From NCBI GenBank assembly GCA_028707375.1, contig JAQWCB010000029.1, positions 1 to 8,981 of the forward strand: a stretch of 8,981 bases of DNA, in the 5' to 3' direction. The notes beneath the pieces were generated by a model. That model worked only from the letters and a program-made list of their open reading frames with translations, ran no database searches and was not told the DNA's origin. This document shows positions 1 through 6,070 of the stretch, piece after piece; position 1 is the first letter of the stretch; every line of letters begins with the position of its first letter. This DNA comes from Bacilli bacterium. Lineage in GTDB: Bacteria; Bacillota_I; Bacilli_A; RFN20; CAG-288. A program made the position numbers and the translations under genes.

Positions 1-72
1 TAAAAATATATGTGGGAATATGTAACTAATAAAAAAATAATTTAACAAAAATAAGTCGTCAGAGAAGTAAAT

Positions 73-129
73 AAAAAGAAGCTGCTTAGAAATGAAATTA
101 ATCTTTCGTTTCTTTACAGCCCCTTTTTT
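73..129 (-). terminator. Rho-independent terminator of the nrdG-nrdD operon
   Basis: Read on the minus strand, a 7-bp outer stem (GGGGCTG at 123-117 with CAGCTTC at 84-78, two G-U pairs) encloses an internal loop. Two 4-bp GAAA/TTTC helices then follow, separated by one mismatch and capped by a 6-base loop. The hairpin is followed by five U (77-73) and more U-rich sequence, about 30 bases after the nrdD stop. On the plus strand the same element is followed by six T (124-129), but its outer stem then has two A-C mismatches. It may therefore also stop plus-strand transcription entering from the unseen neighbour, though less efficiently. Confidence 0.8.
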
Positions 130-152
130 GTCGATTTATTAGTAAAGATTGT

Positions 153-2543
153 CTAATAATTTTTGGCTAAGGCTATGATCTGATTTACGTTAGCTAGAAT
201 CTTATAGTCGGCATTTGATTTAACAATCAAGGTAGGAGCTTTAGTAATGTTAAATTGTTCGACTAAGTCTTGATGAGTTGTAGCATCAATGGTCGTAAAG
301 GATATTCCACTATCCGTCAACAATTTCTTAATCATCTTACAATTTGAACAAGTAGGAGTTGTAAAGAGTATATATTCGTATGATTTTCCATCATTTTTAG
401 CAATGTCTTCAGTCTGAGTTTTAGCTTCAGATATTTCCGAATTGTTTTTACACACCTGATCGAAGGCTTCATTCTCAATGTTGGGAACATAGACTTTGCG
501 AGTCTTAAATTCTTGAGATTTCCCCTTATTCCAGTTAGAAATAGGACGATAGTAACCGGTGATACGCGAATATATTTCCGTTTCTTTACCACAGATTGGA
601 CATTTATCCTTTTCTCCGGCGATATATCCGTGATCGGGACAAACGGAATAAGTTGGTGAAATGGTGTAGTAGGGGAGCTTATAGTTATAAGCGATCTTTT
701 TGACCAGCATCATCGCCGCTTTCCACGAAGGCAATTTTTCACCTAAGAAAGTATGAAAGACAGTTCCTGAGGTGTATAAGGTTTGAAATTTATCTTGAAT
801 ATCAAGAGCTGAGAATACATCGTCTGAAAAATCAACGGGTAAATTTGATGAATTGGTATAATATGGAGCGTCTTTGGTTCCGGCACAAATAATGTTAGGA
901 TATCTCTGACGATCGTGCAAAGCTAATCGGTATGAACTACTTTCAGCTGGAGTAGCCTCAAGATTGTATAAATCGCCATATTCTTGCTGATATTTTACAA
1001 GTCTTTCGCGCATGTGATTTAAAACTTTTACTGAGAAATCCTGAGCTTCTTTATGAGTTAAATCTTGACCAATCCACTTGGCGTTCAAGGTTGCTTCGTT
1101 CATTCCAACTAAGCCAATGGTTGAAAAGTGATTATTGAAGGTTCCTAGATAATGTTTGGTATATGGATAAAGCCCATCAGCAAGTAATTTGGATATCACA
1201 TTTCTCTTGATTTTAAGTGAGCGTGCCGATATATCCATCACGTGATTGAGACGTTTGAAGAAATCTTCTTCGTCACTAGATAAATAGGCAATGTGTGGAA
1301 GATTGATGGTGACAACACCAATAGAGCCTGTTGATTCCCCTGATCCAAAGAAACCGCCTGATTTCTTTCTCAGTTCTCTTAAATCGAGACGCAAGCGGCA
1401 ACACATTGATCTAACATCGCTCGGTTCCATATCAGAATTGATATAGTTTGAAAAATATGGTGTTCCATATTTAGAGGTCATTTCGAATAGCAATTTATTA
1501 TTTTCGGTTTCGGACCAATCAAAATCCTTGGTTATAGAATAGGTGGGAATAGGATATTGGAATCCTCTTCCTTCCGCATCACCTTCAATAAAGGTTTCGA
1601 TGAAGGCTTTATTGATCATATCCATTTCCTTTTTGCAATCTTTATATTTAAAGTCGGTTAATTTTCCACCGACGATACAATATTGATCTGCCAAATCAGC
1701 GGGAACGGTCCAGTCGAGAGTAATGTTGGAAAATGGAGCCTGCGTTCCCCAGCGCGAAGGAATGTTCACACCAAAGATAAAGGATTCAATGCATTTTTTA
1801 GTTTGCTCATAATTTAAGTGGTCAGCTTTAACAAAGGGAGCTAAGTATGTATCAAATGATGAAAAGGCTTGAGCTCCAGCCCATTCATTTTGCATAATGC
1901 CGAGGAAGTTGACCATCTGGTTGCATAAAACGGACAAGTGCTTAGCGGGGGCCGAAGTAATTTTTCCACGAATACCTCCCAAACCTTCCTGAATCAACTG
2001 CTTTAAGGACCATCCAGCGCAATAGCCTGAAAGCATTGATAAATCGTGCAAGTGAATAACAGCGTTGCGATGAGCATTAGCTATTTCCTCGTCATATATT
2101 TCTGATAGCCAGTAGTTGGCGGTGATTGCTCCGGAATTTGAAAGAATCAAACCACCGATAGAGTAGGTTACCGTGGAATTTTCTTTAACGCGCCAATCCA
2201 AATTTTTTACATAGCTGTCGACAAGTTTCTTGTAATCTAATACAGTTCTTTTCATTTCACGAAGATTTTCATGATTTTTCCGATAGAGAATATAACTCTT
2301 AGCAACATCAACAAAACCAGCTTTGGATAGGATTGATTCTACTGAGTCTTGAATATCCTCAACATAAATTAATCCTTTATCTATTTTTGGTTCAAAATCA
2401 GATGTGACCTCTAGCGCGAGCAATCTAATCTGAGATTGATTGTAGTCGCGATTTACTGATTCGAACGCTTTAATTATGGCTTTACATATTCTGTCGATAT
2501 CAAATTCGACAATCTCGCCATCTCTTCTTTTTACTTGATACAT
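153..2543 (-). CDS. nrdD: Anaerobic (class III) ribonucleoside-triphosphate reductase with fused C-terminal redoxin domain
   Basis: This protein reduces ribonucleoside triphosphates to dNTPs in the cytoplasm without oxygen, using a glycyl radical installed by NrdG. It has 796 residues. An ATP-cone occupies about 1-95 (starts MYQVKRRDGEIVEFD). The ten-stranded barrel follows, with candidate catalytic cysteines C175 (YCAGWS) and C381/C382 (MCCRL). A zinc-binding stretch CPDHGY...CPICG (C635, H638, C648, C651) precedes the glycyl-radical loop RITGYYRP with G663. After a polar linker (about 693-720), residues 722-796 form a small thioredoxin/glutaredoxin fold with a CSNC active site (C732, C735) and the cis-proline signature at P770 (KAPTLIV). 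This tail lies beyond the usual end of NrdD shortly after the radical loop. The start is supported by an AAAGGGGAAA ribosome site just upstream. The gene ends in TAG. It lies 39 bp downstream of nrdG in the same operon. Family assignment is firm; the tail's role as reductant is inferred. Confidence 0.96.
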   Translation of the reverse strand: MYQVKRRDGEIVEFDIDRICKAIIKAFESVNRDYNQSQIRLLALEVTSDFEPKIDKGLIYVEDIQDSVESILSKAGFVDVAKSYILYRKNHENLREMKRTVLDYKKLVDSYVKNLDWRVKENSTVTYSIGGLILSNSGAITANYWLSEIYDEEIANAHRNAVIHLHDLSMLSGYCAGWSLKQLIQEGLGGIRGKITSAPAKHLSVLCNQMVNFLGIMQNEWAGAQAFSSFDTYLAPFVKADHLNYEQTKKCIESFIFGVNIPSRWGTQAPFSNITLDWTVPADLADQYCIVGGKLTDFKYKDCKKEMDMINKAFIETFIEGDAEGRGFQYPIPTYSITKDFDWSETENNKLLFEMTSKYGTPYFSNYINSDMEPSDVRSMCCRLRLDLRELRKKSGGFFGSGESTGSIGVVTINLPHIAYLSSDEEDFFKRLNHVMDISARSLKIKRNVISKLLADGLYPYTKHYLGTFNNHFSTIGLVGMNEATLNAKWIGQDLTHKEAQDFSVKVLNHMRERLVKYQQEYGDLYNLEATPAESSSYRLALHDRQRYPNIICAGTKDAPYYTNSSNLPVDFSDDVFSALDIQDKFQTLYTSGTVFHTFLGEKLPSWKAAMMLVKKIAYNYKLPYYTISPTYSVCPDHGYIAGEKDKCPICGKETEIYSRITGYYRPISNWNKGKSQEFKTRKVYVPNIENEAFDQVCKNNSEISEAKTQTEDIAKNDGKSYEYILFTTPTCSNCKMIKKLLTDSGISFTTIDATTHQDLVEQFNITKAPTLIVKSNADYKILANVNQIIALAKNY

Positions 2544-2582
2544 AATTTTCCCCTTTTCCTATCTTCTTTTTTCTATATTCTC

Positions 2583-3278
2583 TTAGATGCCGCGAAGTTC
2601 GCATTCAACTCCAACAGCATCTATTTCTTTTTTAAAAAGTAATAATGTTTCTTTATCAAATCCGTGCAGTCCACTCTTTATCACTGATCCCGAATCAATA
2701 AAATTTTGAATAAAATATCGCTTAGAACCCTTGAGCGTTTGGGCGATTTCCTTAAAATCTGAAAGATCTAAATATTCTTTGATAGCGGTAGTTCGAAATT
2801 CATAATCAATCCCGCTATTCTTAATCGTTTCAATCGATTTTTTAATCTTTGATACATCAAGATTTGGTCTTCCTACTGTCTCACCATATTTAGCAAATGA
2901 GTTTTTAATATCCATTGCTATATAATCAATTAATTCTTCATCAATAAGATTCTTTAACTTATCTGGCGAGTATCCATTGGTATCTAATTTTACTTTATAA
3001 CCGATGGCTCGCACTTTTTGAATAAACTCTTTTAAATCAACTTGAACCAAAGGTTCACCCCCGGTTATACATACGCCGTCAATTTTGCCGATTCGCTCCT
3101 TTAGAAAATTTAGTACCTGTTCGGTGGGAATCAGTTTGGCTCTATTCTTATCATTGAGAACTAGTGAAGAGTTGTGACAATAAGGGCAAGTGAAGTTACA
3201 TCCGCGCGTAAAGATAGTGCAAGCTAATTTGCCTGGATAATCAAGCAATGTAAGTTTTTGTAGACCTGAAATCTCCAT
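2583..3278 (-). CDS. nrdG: Anaerobic ribonucleoside-triphosphate reductase activating protein (radical SAM, NrdG2-like)
   Basis: This radical-SAM activase uses a [4Fe-4S] cluster and S-adenosylmethionine to abstract a hydrogen from the NrdD glycine, generating the glycyl radical. The 231-residue protein begins MEISGLQKLTLLDYPGK. It carries the cluster motif CxxxCxxC (C27, C31, C34 in RGCNFTCPYCHN) and the SAM-binding GGEP at about 73-76. It is longer than the short E. coli-type NrdG and resembles the longer, PflA-like activases paired with many clostridial-type reductases. I chose the ATG at 3278 because a strong GGGGGTGAG site sits 6 bases upstream and homology starts there. An in-frame ATG at 3323 would add 15 unrelated residues and lies upstream of the likely transcription start. 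It is the first gene of the operon, with nrdD following; the neighbouring reductase confirms the substrate. Confidence 0.93.
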   Translation of the reverse strand: MEISGLQKLTLLDYPGKLACTIFTRGCNFTCPYCHNSSLVLNDKNRAKLIPTEQVLNFLKERIGKIDGVCITGGEPLVQVDLKEFIQKVRAIGYKVKLDTNGYSPDKLKNLIDEELIDYIAMDIKNSFAKYGETVGRPNLDVSKIKKSIETIKNSGIDYEFRTTAIKEYLDLSDFKEIAQTLKGSKRYFIQNFIDSGSVIKSGLHGFDKETLLLFKKEIDAVGVECELRGI

Positions 3279-3284
3279 GATTTT

Positions 3285-3295
3285 CTCACCCCCTT
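3285..3295 (-). promoter_or_regulatory. Ribosome binding site deciding the nrdG start
   Basis: On the minus strand AAGGGGGTGAG ends 6 bases before the ATG at 3278. This favours that start over the in-frame ATG 45 bases further upstream at 3323, which has no purine-rich site. Confidence 0.75.
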
Positions 3296-3323
3296 CATCT
3301 CTGATTTCTAAAAGTGTATACAT

Positions 3324-3352
3324 AGACTAGCAGTAAAAATATGGAAAATCAA
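3324..3352 (-). promoter_or_regulatory. Candidate promoter of nrdG-nrdD
   Basis: Minus strand: -35 TTGATT (3352-3347), a 17-bp spacer ending in an extended -10 TGC, then -10 TAGTCT (3329-3324), which keeps the most conserved T1, A2 and T6. Transcription would start near 3317, giving a leader of about 40 bases. The -10 is weak outside its key positions. I found no paired NrdR boxes nearby, only an isolated ACACAAT half-site around 3371-3377. Confidence 0.4.
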
Positions 3353-3507
3353 ACGAAAAAACATATAAAAAACACAATGAAAATCGGACTTTTCTTCACA
3401 GTGGCCCACTAGTAGATTTTTAGTATTATTATCTTGTGAAAGCTACGCTCTCTATTTGTTTGATAATTTCTAAATAATCCTTAATCAGTAAAGCACTGAA
3501 TTGAGAA

Positions 3508-3535
3508 TACAACCTTGACAATCACTTAGGTTGTA
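3508..3535. repeat. Perfect 8-bp inverted repeat, operator-like
   Basis: TACAACCT (3508-3515) and AGGTTGTA (3528-3535) are exact reverse complements separated by 12 bases. The left arm and loop overlap the -35 hexamer TTGACA at 3515-3520, the arrangement expected of a repressor operator. No T-run follows on either strand, so a terminator is unlikely. The binding protein is unknown; the neighbouring AraC-family protein is one candidate, but nothing in the sequence proves it. Confidence 0.5.
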
Positions 3536-3542
3536 ATATTAA
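3515..3542 (+). promoter_or_regulatory. Candidate orphan promoter
   Basis: A perfect -35 TTGACA (3515-3520), 16-bp spacer and -10 TATTAA (3537-3542) point rightward. No coding gene with a ribosome binding site lies immediately downstream. The AraC-family gene starts 360 bp later and has its own promoter. The product could be a short untranslated RNA ending at hairpins near 3750 or 3801. Confidence 0.4.
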
Positions 3543-3654
3543 AAAAATGATAAGACAATTGATAAATATGAACGATTCTTTTAATCAAAAATTTTTTGCT
3601 GAAAATCATTTTCATAACTTTTCAGAGAAACTGATATTTGATAATAATAAAAAA

Positions 3655-3685
3655 AGTTGATAACTTGTTAATAACTTGTGGACAA
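3655..3685 (-). other. Cluster of three DnaA-box-like 9-mers with 11-bp period
   Basis: On the minus strand the sequence reads TTGTCCACA (3685-3677), AG, TTATTAACA (3674-3666), AG, TTATCAACT (3663-3655). Against the DnaA box TTATCCACA they have one, two and two mismatches respectively. The exact 11-bp repeat puts them on about the same helical face. They run into an AT-rich tract (about 3640-3655) containing ATT trinucleotides. Only the first is near consensus, so binding is uncertain. No dnaA or dnaN gene is visible in the window. Confidence 0.35.
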
Positions 3686-3702
3686 ATGAATGCGTGGCAA
3701 TG

Positions 3703-3750
3703 ACAAGGCCGACAATATGGCGCTGAAAGGCTTTGGATAATCCCTTGTTT
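3703..3750 (+). terminator. Terminator-like hairpin in the intergenic region
   Basis: ACAAGG (3703-3708) pairs perfectly with CCTTGT near 3743-3748, followed by a T-rich run TTTCTTT. An alternative nested stem pairs CAAGGCC (3704-3710) with GGCTTTG (3729-3735), with one G-U. The two folds are mutually exclusive at the left arm, which resembles an antiterminator/terminator pair but may be coincidence. It lies about 200 bp downstream of the orphan promoter. Confidence 0.3.
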
Positions 3751-3770
3751 TCTTTCCTTATTAATATATG

Positions 3771-3801
3771 GCTAGATGATAGTTTATACTTCTAGCTTTT
3801 T
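3771..3801 (+). terminator. Weak Rho-independent-type hairpin upstream of the AraC-family promoter
   Basis: GCTAGA (3771-3776) and TCTAGC (3791-3796) form a perfect 6-bp stem with a 14-base loop, followed directly by five T (3797-3801). The stem is short and only half GC. It sits just before the promoter at 3832, where it would separate an upstream transcript from the regulator gene. Confidence 0.4.
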
Positions 3802-3831
3802 CTTATAAATCGGTCATAATATATTGCATTA

Positions 3832-3860
3832 TTGTATTCATATATTATTAATACTATACT
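3832..3860 (+). promoter_or_regulatory. Promoter of the AraC-family regulator
   Basis: -35 TTGTAT (3832-3837), an exact 17-bp spacer and -10 TATACT (3855-3860) would start transcription near 3867, about 38 bases before the ATG. The -10 overlaps a small inverted repeat ACTAT/ATAGT (3853-3866) that could serve autoregulation; that last point is a guess. Confidence 0.6.
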
Positions 3861-3904
3861 AATAGTGTATATTTATATTGTAATCGTATTAAGGAGGCTA
3901 AAAA

Positions 3905-4885
3905 ATGAATAACCCTATAACCGGCGTACATCTTATTGATGAAAATATGCATGAGCTAATAAATCATGGTAGACCAGAGTTTCCTGTGGCCTTTTATGGC
4001 GACGGCTATAAATATTTGGGTAGCCGTTCTTATTACGCTCACTGGCACAATGAAATTGAAGTAACTATTGCAATCAAAGGTGATATCGCAATTTCGTGCA
4101 ATGACGCTACAATTTTAGTTCGCGAAGGTGATGCCATTGTTATTAATTCCAATATTCTTCACTGCATCCTTCACGATAACTATCCTAAGTCAATCGTGCA
4201 GACGATTGTTTTTAATCCCGTTATAATTTACGGATATCACACTTCAGATATTGAGAGACTATACGTATTACCTATAATTAATAGCGATCGCGATTATTAC
4301 TATTTAAAAGATACGAAGAAAGAAGGAAACTGGGGAAAGAAGTGCATTGATGCTTTTCTTAATGCGATAAGATTCAATATTTCTAAAAAAGATGGATATG
4401 AATTAGGGATTAAAATTATGCTGATGGATGCTTGGTACATACTTTATCGCAATGTTCCGAAATCAAATGTAGTGGGCAATACTTTTTCCGCTAAGGTCCT
4501 TCTTGTCAAGAATGCTATTAACTATATTCATAAAAACTATATGAATGCGATTACGCTTGATGACATCTCGCGAAATTCTTTATTGTCGAAATCGGAGCTT
4601 TGCAAATTATTCAAAAAATATGTCAATCAATCACCGATACAATACTTGTTGCGCCACCGAATTTCTAATGCCTGCTATTATTTATCGTATTCAGATAAAC
4701 CTGTTACGGATATTGCTAATAAAGTTGGAATATCCGACCCGAACTATTTTGCCATATCTTTTAAAAAGATTATGAAAATGTCGCCTACGCAATATCGTCG
4801 TCGCATTGCAGCTATTGCTGATGAGAATAAAGTTGAAGATTTCCAGGACGCTGACATTCATCCTGGATCGGTCCCATTATTCTAG
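3905..4885 (+). CDS. AraC/XylS-family transcriptional regulator with N-terminal cupin domain
   Basis: A 326-residue cytoplasmic DNA-binding regulator. Residues about 40-105 look like an AraC-type cupin sensor: YYAHWHNEIEVTIAIKGD, then VREGDAIVINSNILH, the usual histidine-bearing and PG-like turns. Residues about 200-300 carry the two helix-turn-helix motifs of the AraC domain: the first around ITLDDISRNSLLSKSELCKLF, the second around VTDIANKVGISDPNYFAISF, ending in the signature FKKIMKMSPTQYRRR. The start is set by AAGGAGG at 3891-3897, 7 bases before the ATG. It has its own promoter and is monocistronic. Proteins of this build usually sense a sugar or other small molecule and control a nearby operon. 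Here no transport or sugar gene is adjacent, so ligand and target are unknown. The C-terminal tail beyond residue 300 (acidic, ending GSVPLF) is not part of the domain. Confidence 0.92.
   Translation: MNNPITGVHLIDENMHELINHGRPEFPVAFYGDGYKYLGSRSYYAHWHNEIEVTIAIKGDIAISCNDATILVREGDAIVINSNILHCILHDNYPKSIVQTIVFNPVIIYGYHTSDIERLYVLPIINSDRDYYYLKDTKKEGNWGKKCIDAFLNAIRFNISKKDGYELGIKIMLMDAWYILYRNVPKSNVVGNTFSAKVLLVKNAINYIHKNYMNAITLDDISRNSLLSKSELCKLFKKYVNQSPIQYLLRHRISNACYYLSYSDKPVTDIANKVGISDPNYFAISFKKIMKMSPTQYRRRIAAIADENKVEDFQDADIHPGSVPLF
4843..4866 (+). repeat. Inverted repeat at the 3' end of the AraC-family gene
   Basis: CCAGGA (4843-4848) and TCCTGG (4861-4866) are perfect complements with a 12-base loop inside the last codons. 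Flanking GAT/ATC could extend the stem past a 2-base bulge. No T-run follows, so it is not a standard terminator. It may protect the message 3' end or be chance. No better terminator for this gene is visible before the str promoter. Confidence 0.3.
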
Positions 4886-4898
4886 TACTCGTTTGATT

Positions 4899-4927
4899 TT
4901 GACTAAATCCTATTTAATATATATGAA
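4899..4927 (+). promoter_or_regulatory. Possible upstream str operon promoter
   Basis: -35 TTGACT (4899-4904), a 17-bp spacer and -10 TATGAA (4922-4927). It is weaker than the promoter at 4998 but in the same direction; tandem promoters would be normal for a ribosomal protein operon. Confidence 0.3.
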
Positions 4928-4997
4928 ACTTTGCCTTATCTAAACATAAATTATTTAATAACTAGCAAGAAGAATTACTAAAAACATTTTAAATATA

Positions 4998-5026
4998 TTG
5001 ACTTAGTTTGAACCATAGGGTAATAT
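4998..5026 (+). promoter_or_regulatory. Main promoter of the str operon (rpsL-rpsG-fusA)
   Basis: -35 TTGACT (4998-5003), exact 17-bp spacer, -10 TAATAT (5021-5026): a near-consensus vegetative promoter. Initiation near 5033 leaves a leader of about 95 bases before rpsL that contains a long hairpin. Confidence 0.75.
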
Positions 5027-5049
5027 CTTTAATGCACGGATTGAATAAA

Positions 5050-5088
5050 TTCGGGCTATTTCTATGTTTGCTTATGGAAACGCCCGGA
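5050..5088 (+). promoter_or_regulatory. Structured 5' leader hairpin ahead of rpsL
   Basis: TTCGGGC (5050-5056) pairs with GCCCGGA (5082-5088; one G-U). A small bulge (TA against C) separates this from an upper 7-bp helix TTTCTAT (5059-5065) with ATGGAAA (5074-5080; one G-U), closed by an 8-base loop. The 14-pair structure sits between the promoter and the rpsL ribosome binding site and is not followed by a T-run. That suggests translation or stability control rather than termination. The rpsL-rpsG gap is only 20 bases, too short for an E. coli-type S7 operator, so any autogenous control would more likely act here. That role is inferred. Confidence 0.5.
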
Positions 5089-5127
5089 AACGTGTGAATT
5101 AAAAACAGAAAGGGATTATTGAGATTT

Positions 5128-5553
5128 ATGCCTACAATTAACCAATTAGTTCGCAAAAGTAGAACTAGAATTATTAGTAAATCTAAATCTCCGGCACTTG
5201 GAAAGAGATGGGATTCTCTCAACAAGAAGGAACGCTCACAAGCTGCACCTCAAAAGAGAGGCGTTTGTACGCGTGTCGGAACGATGACACCTAAAAAGCC
5301 CAACTCGGCTTTGCGTAAGTATGCGCGTGTTAGATTAACTAATAACTATGAAGTAACTGCCTATATCGGCGGGGAGGGACACAACCTTCAGGAACATAAA
5401 GTTGTTCTTATTAGAGGTGGTCGTATCAAGGATTTACCTGGTGTTAGATACCACATTATTCGTGGAGGTCTTGAATGCTTCGGTGTTGAAAATAGAAAGC
5501 AGGGTCGTTCTCTTTATGGAACAAAGAAAAATGGCTCCGTTTCTGGAAAATAA
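5128..5553 (+). CDS. rpsL: 30S ribosomal protein S12
   Basis: S12 sits at the decoding centre of the small subunit and affects accuracy; it is the classic streptomycin-resistance target. The 141-residue protein begins [12 protein letters not shown]. Compared with E. coli S12 it carries about 13 extra residues before [12 protein letters not shown], as in Bacilli. The conserved [11 protein letters not shown] contains K56 (E. coli K43) and [12 protein letters not shown] contains K101 (E. coli K88). Both are lysine, the usual streptomycin-sensitive state. D102 matches the aspartate that RimO methylthiolates in some bacteria. I chose the ATG at 5128 on homology. A TTG at 5119 in frame would add three residues and lies only 3 bases after the ribosome site AGAAAGGGA (5107-5115), leaving a slightly long 12-base spacing to the ATG. 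First gene of the str operon. Confidence 0.97.
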   Translation: MPTINQLVRKSRTRIISKSKSPALGKRWDSLNKKERSQAAPQKRGVCTRVGTMTPKKPNSALRKYARVRLTNNYEVTAYIGGEGHNLQEHKVVLIRGGRIKDLPGVRYHIIRGGLECFGVENRKQGRSLYGTKKNGSVSGK

Positions 5554-5573
5554 GGAAAGGGGAATAAAGTAAT

Positions 5574-6050
5574 ATGCCACGTAAAAATGGAAGCGTTGAA
5601 AGACGCGATGTACTACCTGATCCTATATACAACTCCAAACTTGTTACAAAATTAATCAACAAGATCATGGTTGATGGAAAAAAAGGTACGGCTCAGAAAA
5701 TATTGTATGGAGCCTTTAATAAAGTTGAAAAGAAAACGGGAAAACCGGCGATGGAAGTATTTGAAGTTGCCATAGGCAATATAATGCCTGAATTGGAACT
5801 TAAGGCCCGTCGTGTTGGTGCTTCGAATTATCAAGTGCCAGTTGAAGTATCTACTGAAAGAAAAGTTACGCTTGGTTTAAGATGGCTTGTCTCATATGCT
5901 CGTTTGCGCAAAGGTGAGAAAACTATGGAAGAAAAATTAGCTGCCGAGATTCTCGACGCTGCTAATGGAACTGGAGCTGCCGTTAAGAAGAGAGAAGATA
6001 CACACAAGATGGCTGAAGCTAATAAAGCTTACGCCCACTATAGATTCTAA
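5574..6050 (+). CDS. rpsG: 30S ribosomal protein S7
   Basis: S7 is a primary 16S rRNA-binding protein that nucleates assembly of the small-subunit head and lines the E site. The 158 residues match the usual bacterial length of about 156. Family landmarks are the start [17 protein letters not shown], the stretch [28 protein letters not shown], and the C-terminal [18 protein letters not shown]. The RVGASNYQ segment differs slightly from the common RVGGATYQ. GGAAAGGGG at 5554-5562 directly follows the rpsL stop and serves as its ribosome site. It lies 20 bases from rpsL and 20 bases from fusA, consistent with one transcript. Confidence 0.97.
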   Translation: MPRKNGSVERRDVLPDPIYNSKLVTKLINKIMVDGKKGTAQKILYGAFNKVEKKTGKPAMEVFEVAIGNIMPELELKARRVGASNYQVPVEVSTERKVTLGLRWLVSYARLRKGEKTMEEKLAAEILDAANGTGAAVKKREDTHKMAEANKAYAHYRF

Positions 6051-6070
6051 AAAACAGGAGGGAAATAATT

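Larger units (their letters stand above)
3324..3904. other. Long divergent intergenic region between nrdG and the AraC-family gene
   Basis: About 580 bp without a convincing protein gene. It is AT-rich except for a more GC-rich patch at about 3690-3750. From left to right it holds the candidate nrdG promoter; a short palindrome AGTGGCCCACT; a 15-base inverted repeat (TCAGT/ACTGA, 3485-3499); the inverted repeat and orphan promoter at 3508-3542; three DnaA-box-like 9-mers at 3655-3685; two terminator-like hairpins (3703-3750 and 3771-3801); and the promoter of the AraC-family gene. A 37-codon reading frame at 3547-3660 has no ribosome binding site and no recognisable product. The region is large for a divergent promoter region and may contain an unannotated small RNA or replication-linked site. 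Confidence 0.6.

Noticed and set aside
3279..3323. Longer nrdG start at 3323 adding 15 residues
   Set aside because: No ribosome site, sequence not seen in the family, and it lies upstream of the predicted transcription start; the ATG at 3278 has a strong site.
3360..3380. NrdR box upstream of nrdG
   Set aside because: Only one ACACAAT-like half-site is present; the second half and the usual tandem second box are absent.
3547..3660. 37-residue open frame (MIRQLINMNDSFNQKF...) just after the orphan promoter
   Set aside because: No ribosome binding site before either Met, AT-rich and low-complexity composition, no recognisable domain; it would also overlap the DnaA-box-like cluster. It could be real only if conserved in relatives.
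3853..3866. ACTAT/ATAGT inverted repeat on the -10 of the AraC-family promoter as an operator
   Set aside because: Five-bp arms in very AT-rich DNA are expected by chance; kept only as a remark.
5119..5127. TTG start for rpsL adding three residues
   Set aside because: S12 proteins start at MPTINQL-type sequence, and the TTG is only 3 bases from the ribosome site.
4989..5225. Minus-strand open frame over the str leader and rpsL start
   Set aside because: It is antisense to the promoter, leader and rpsL, has no family resemblance and no convincing ribosome site.
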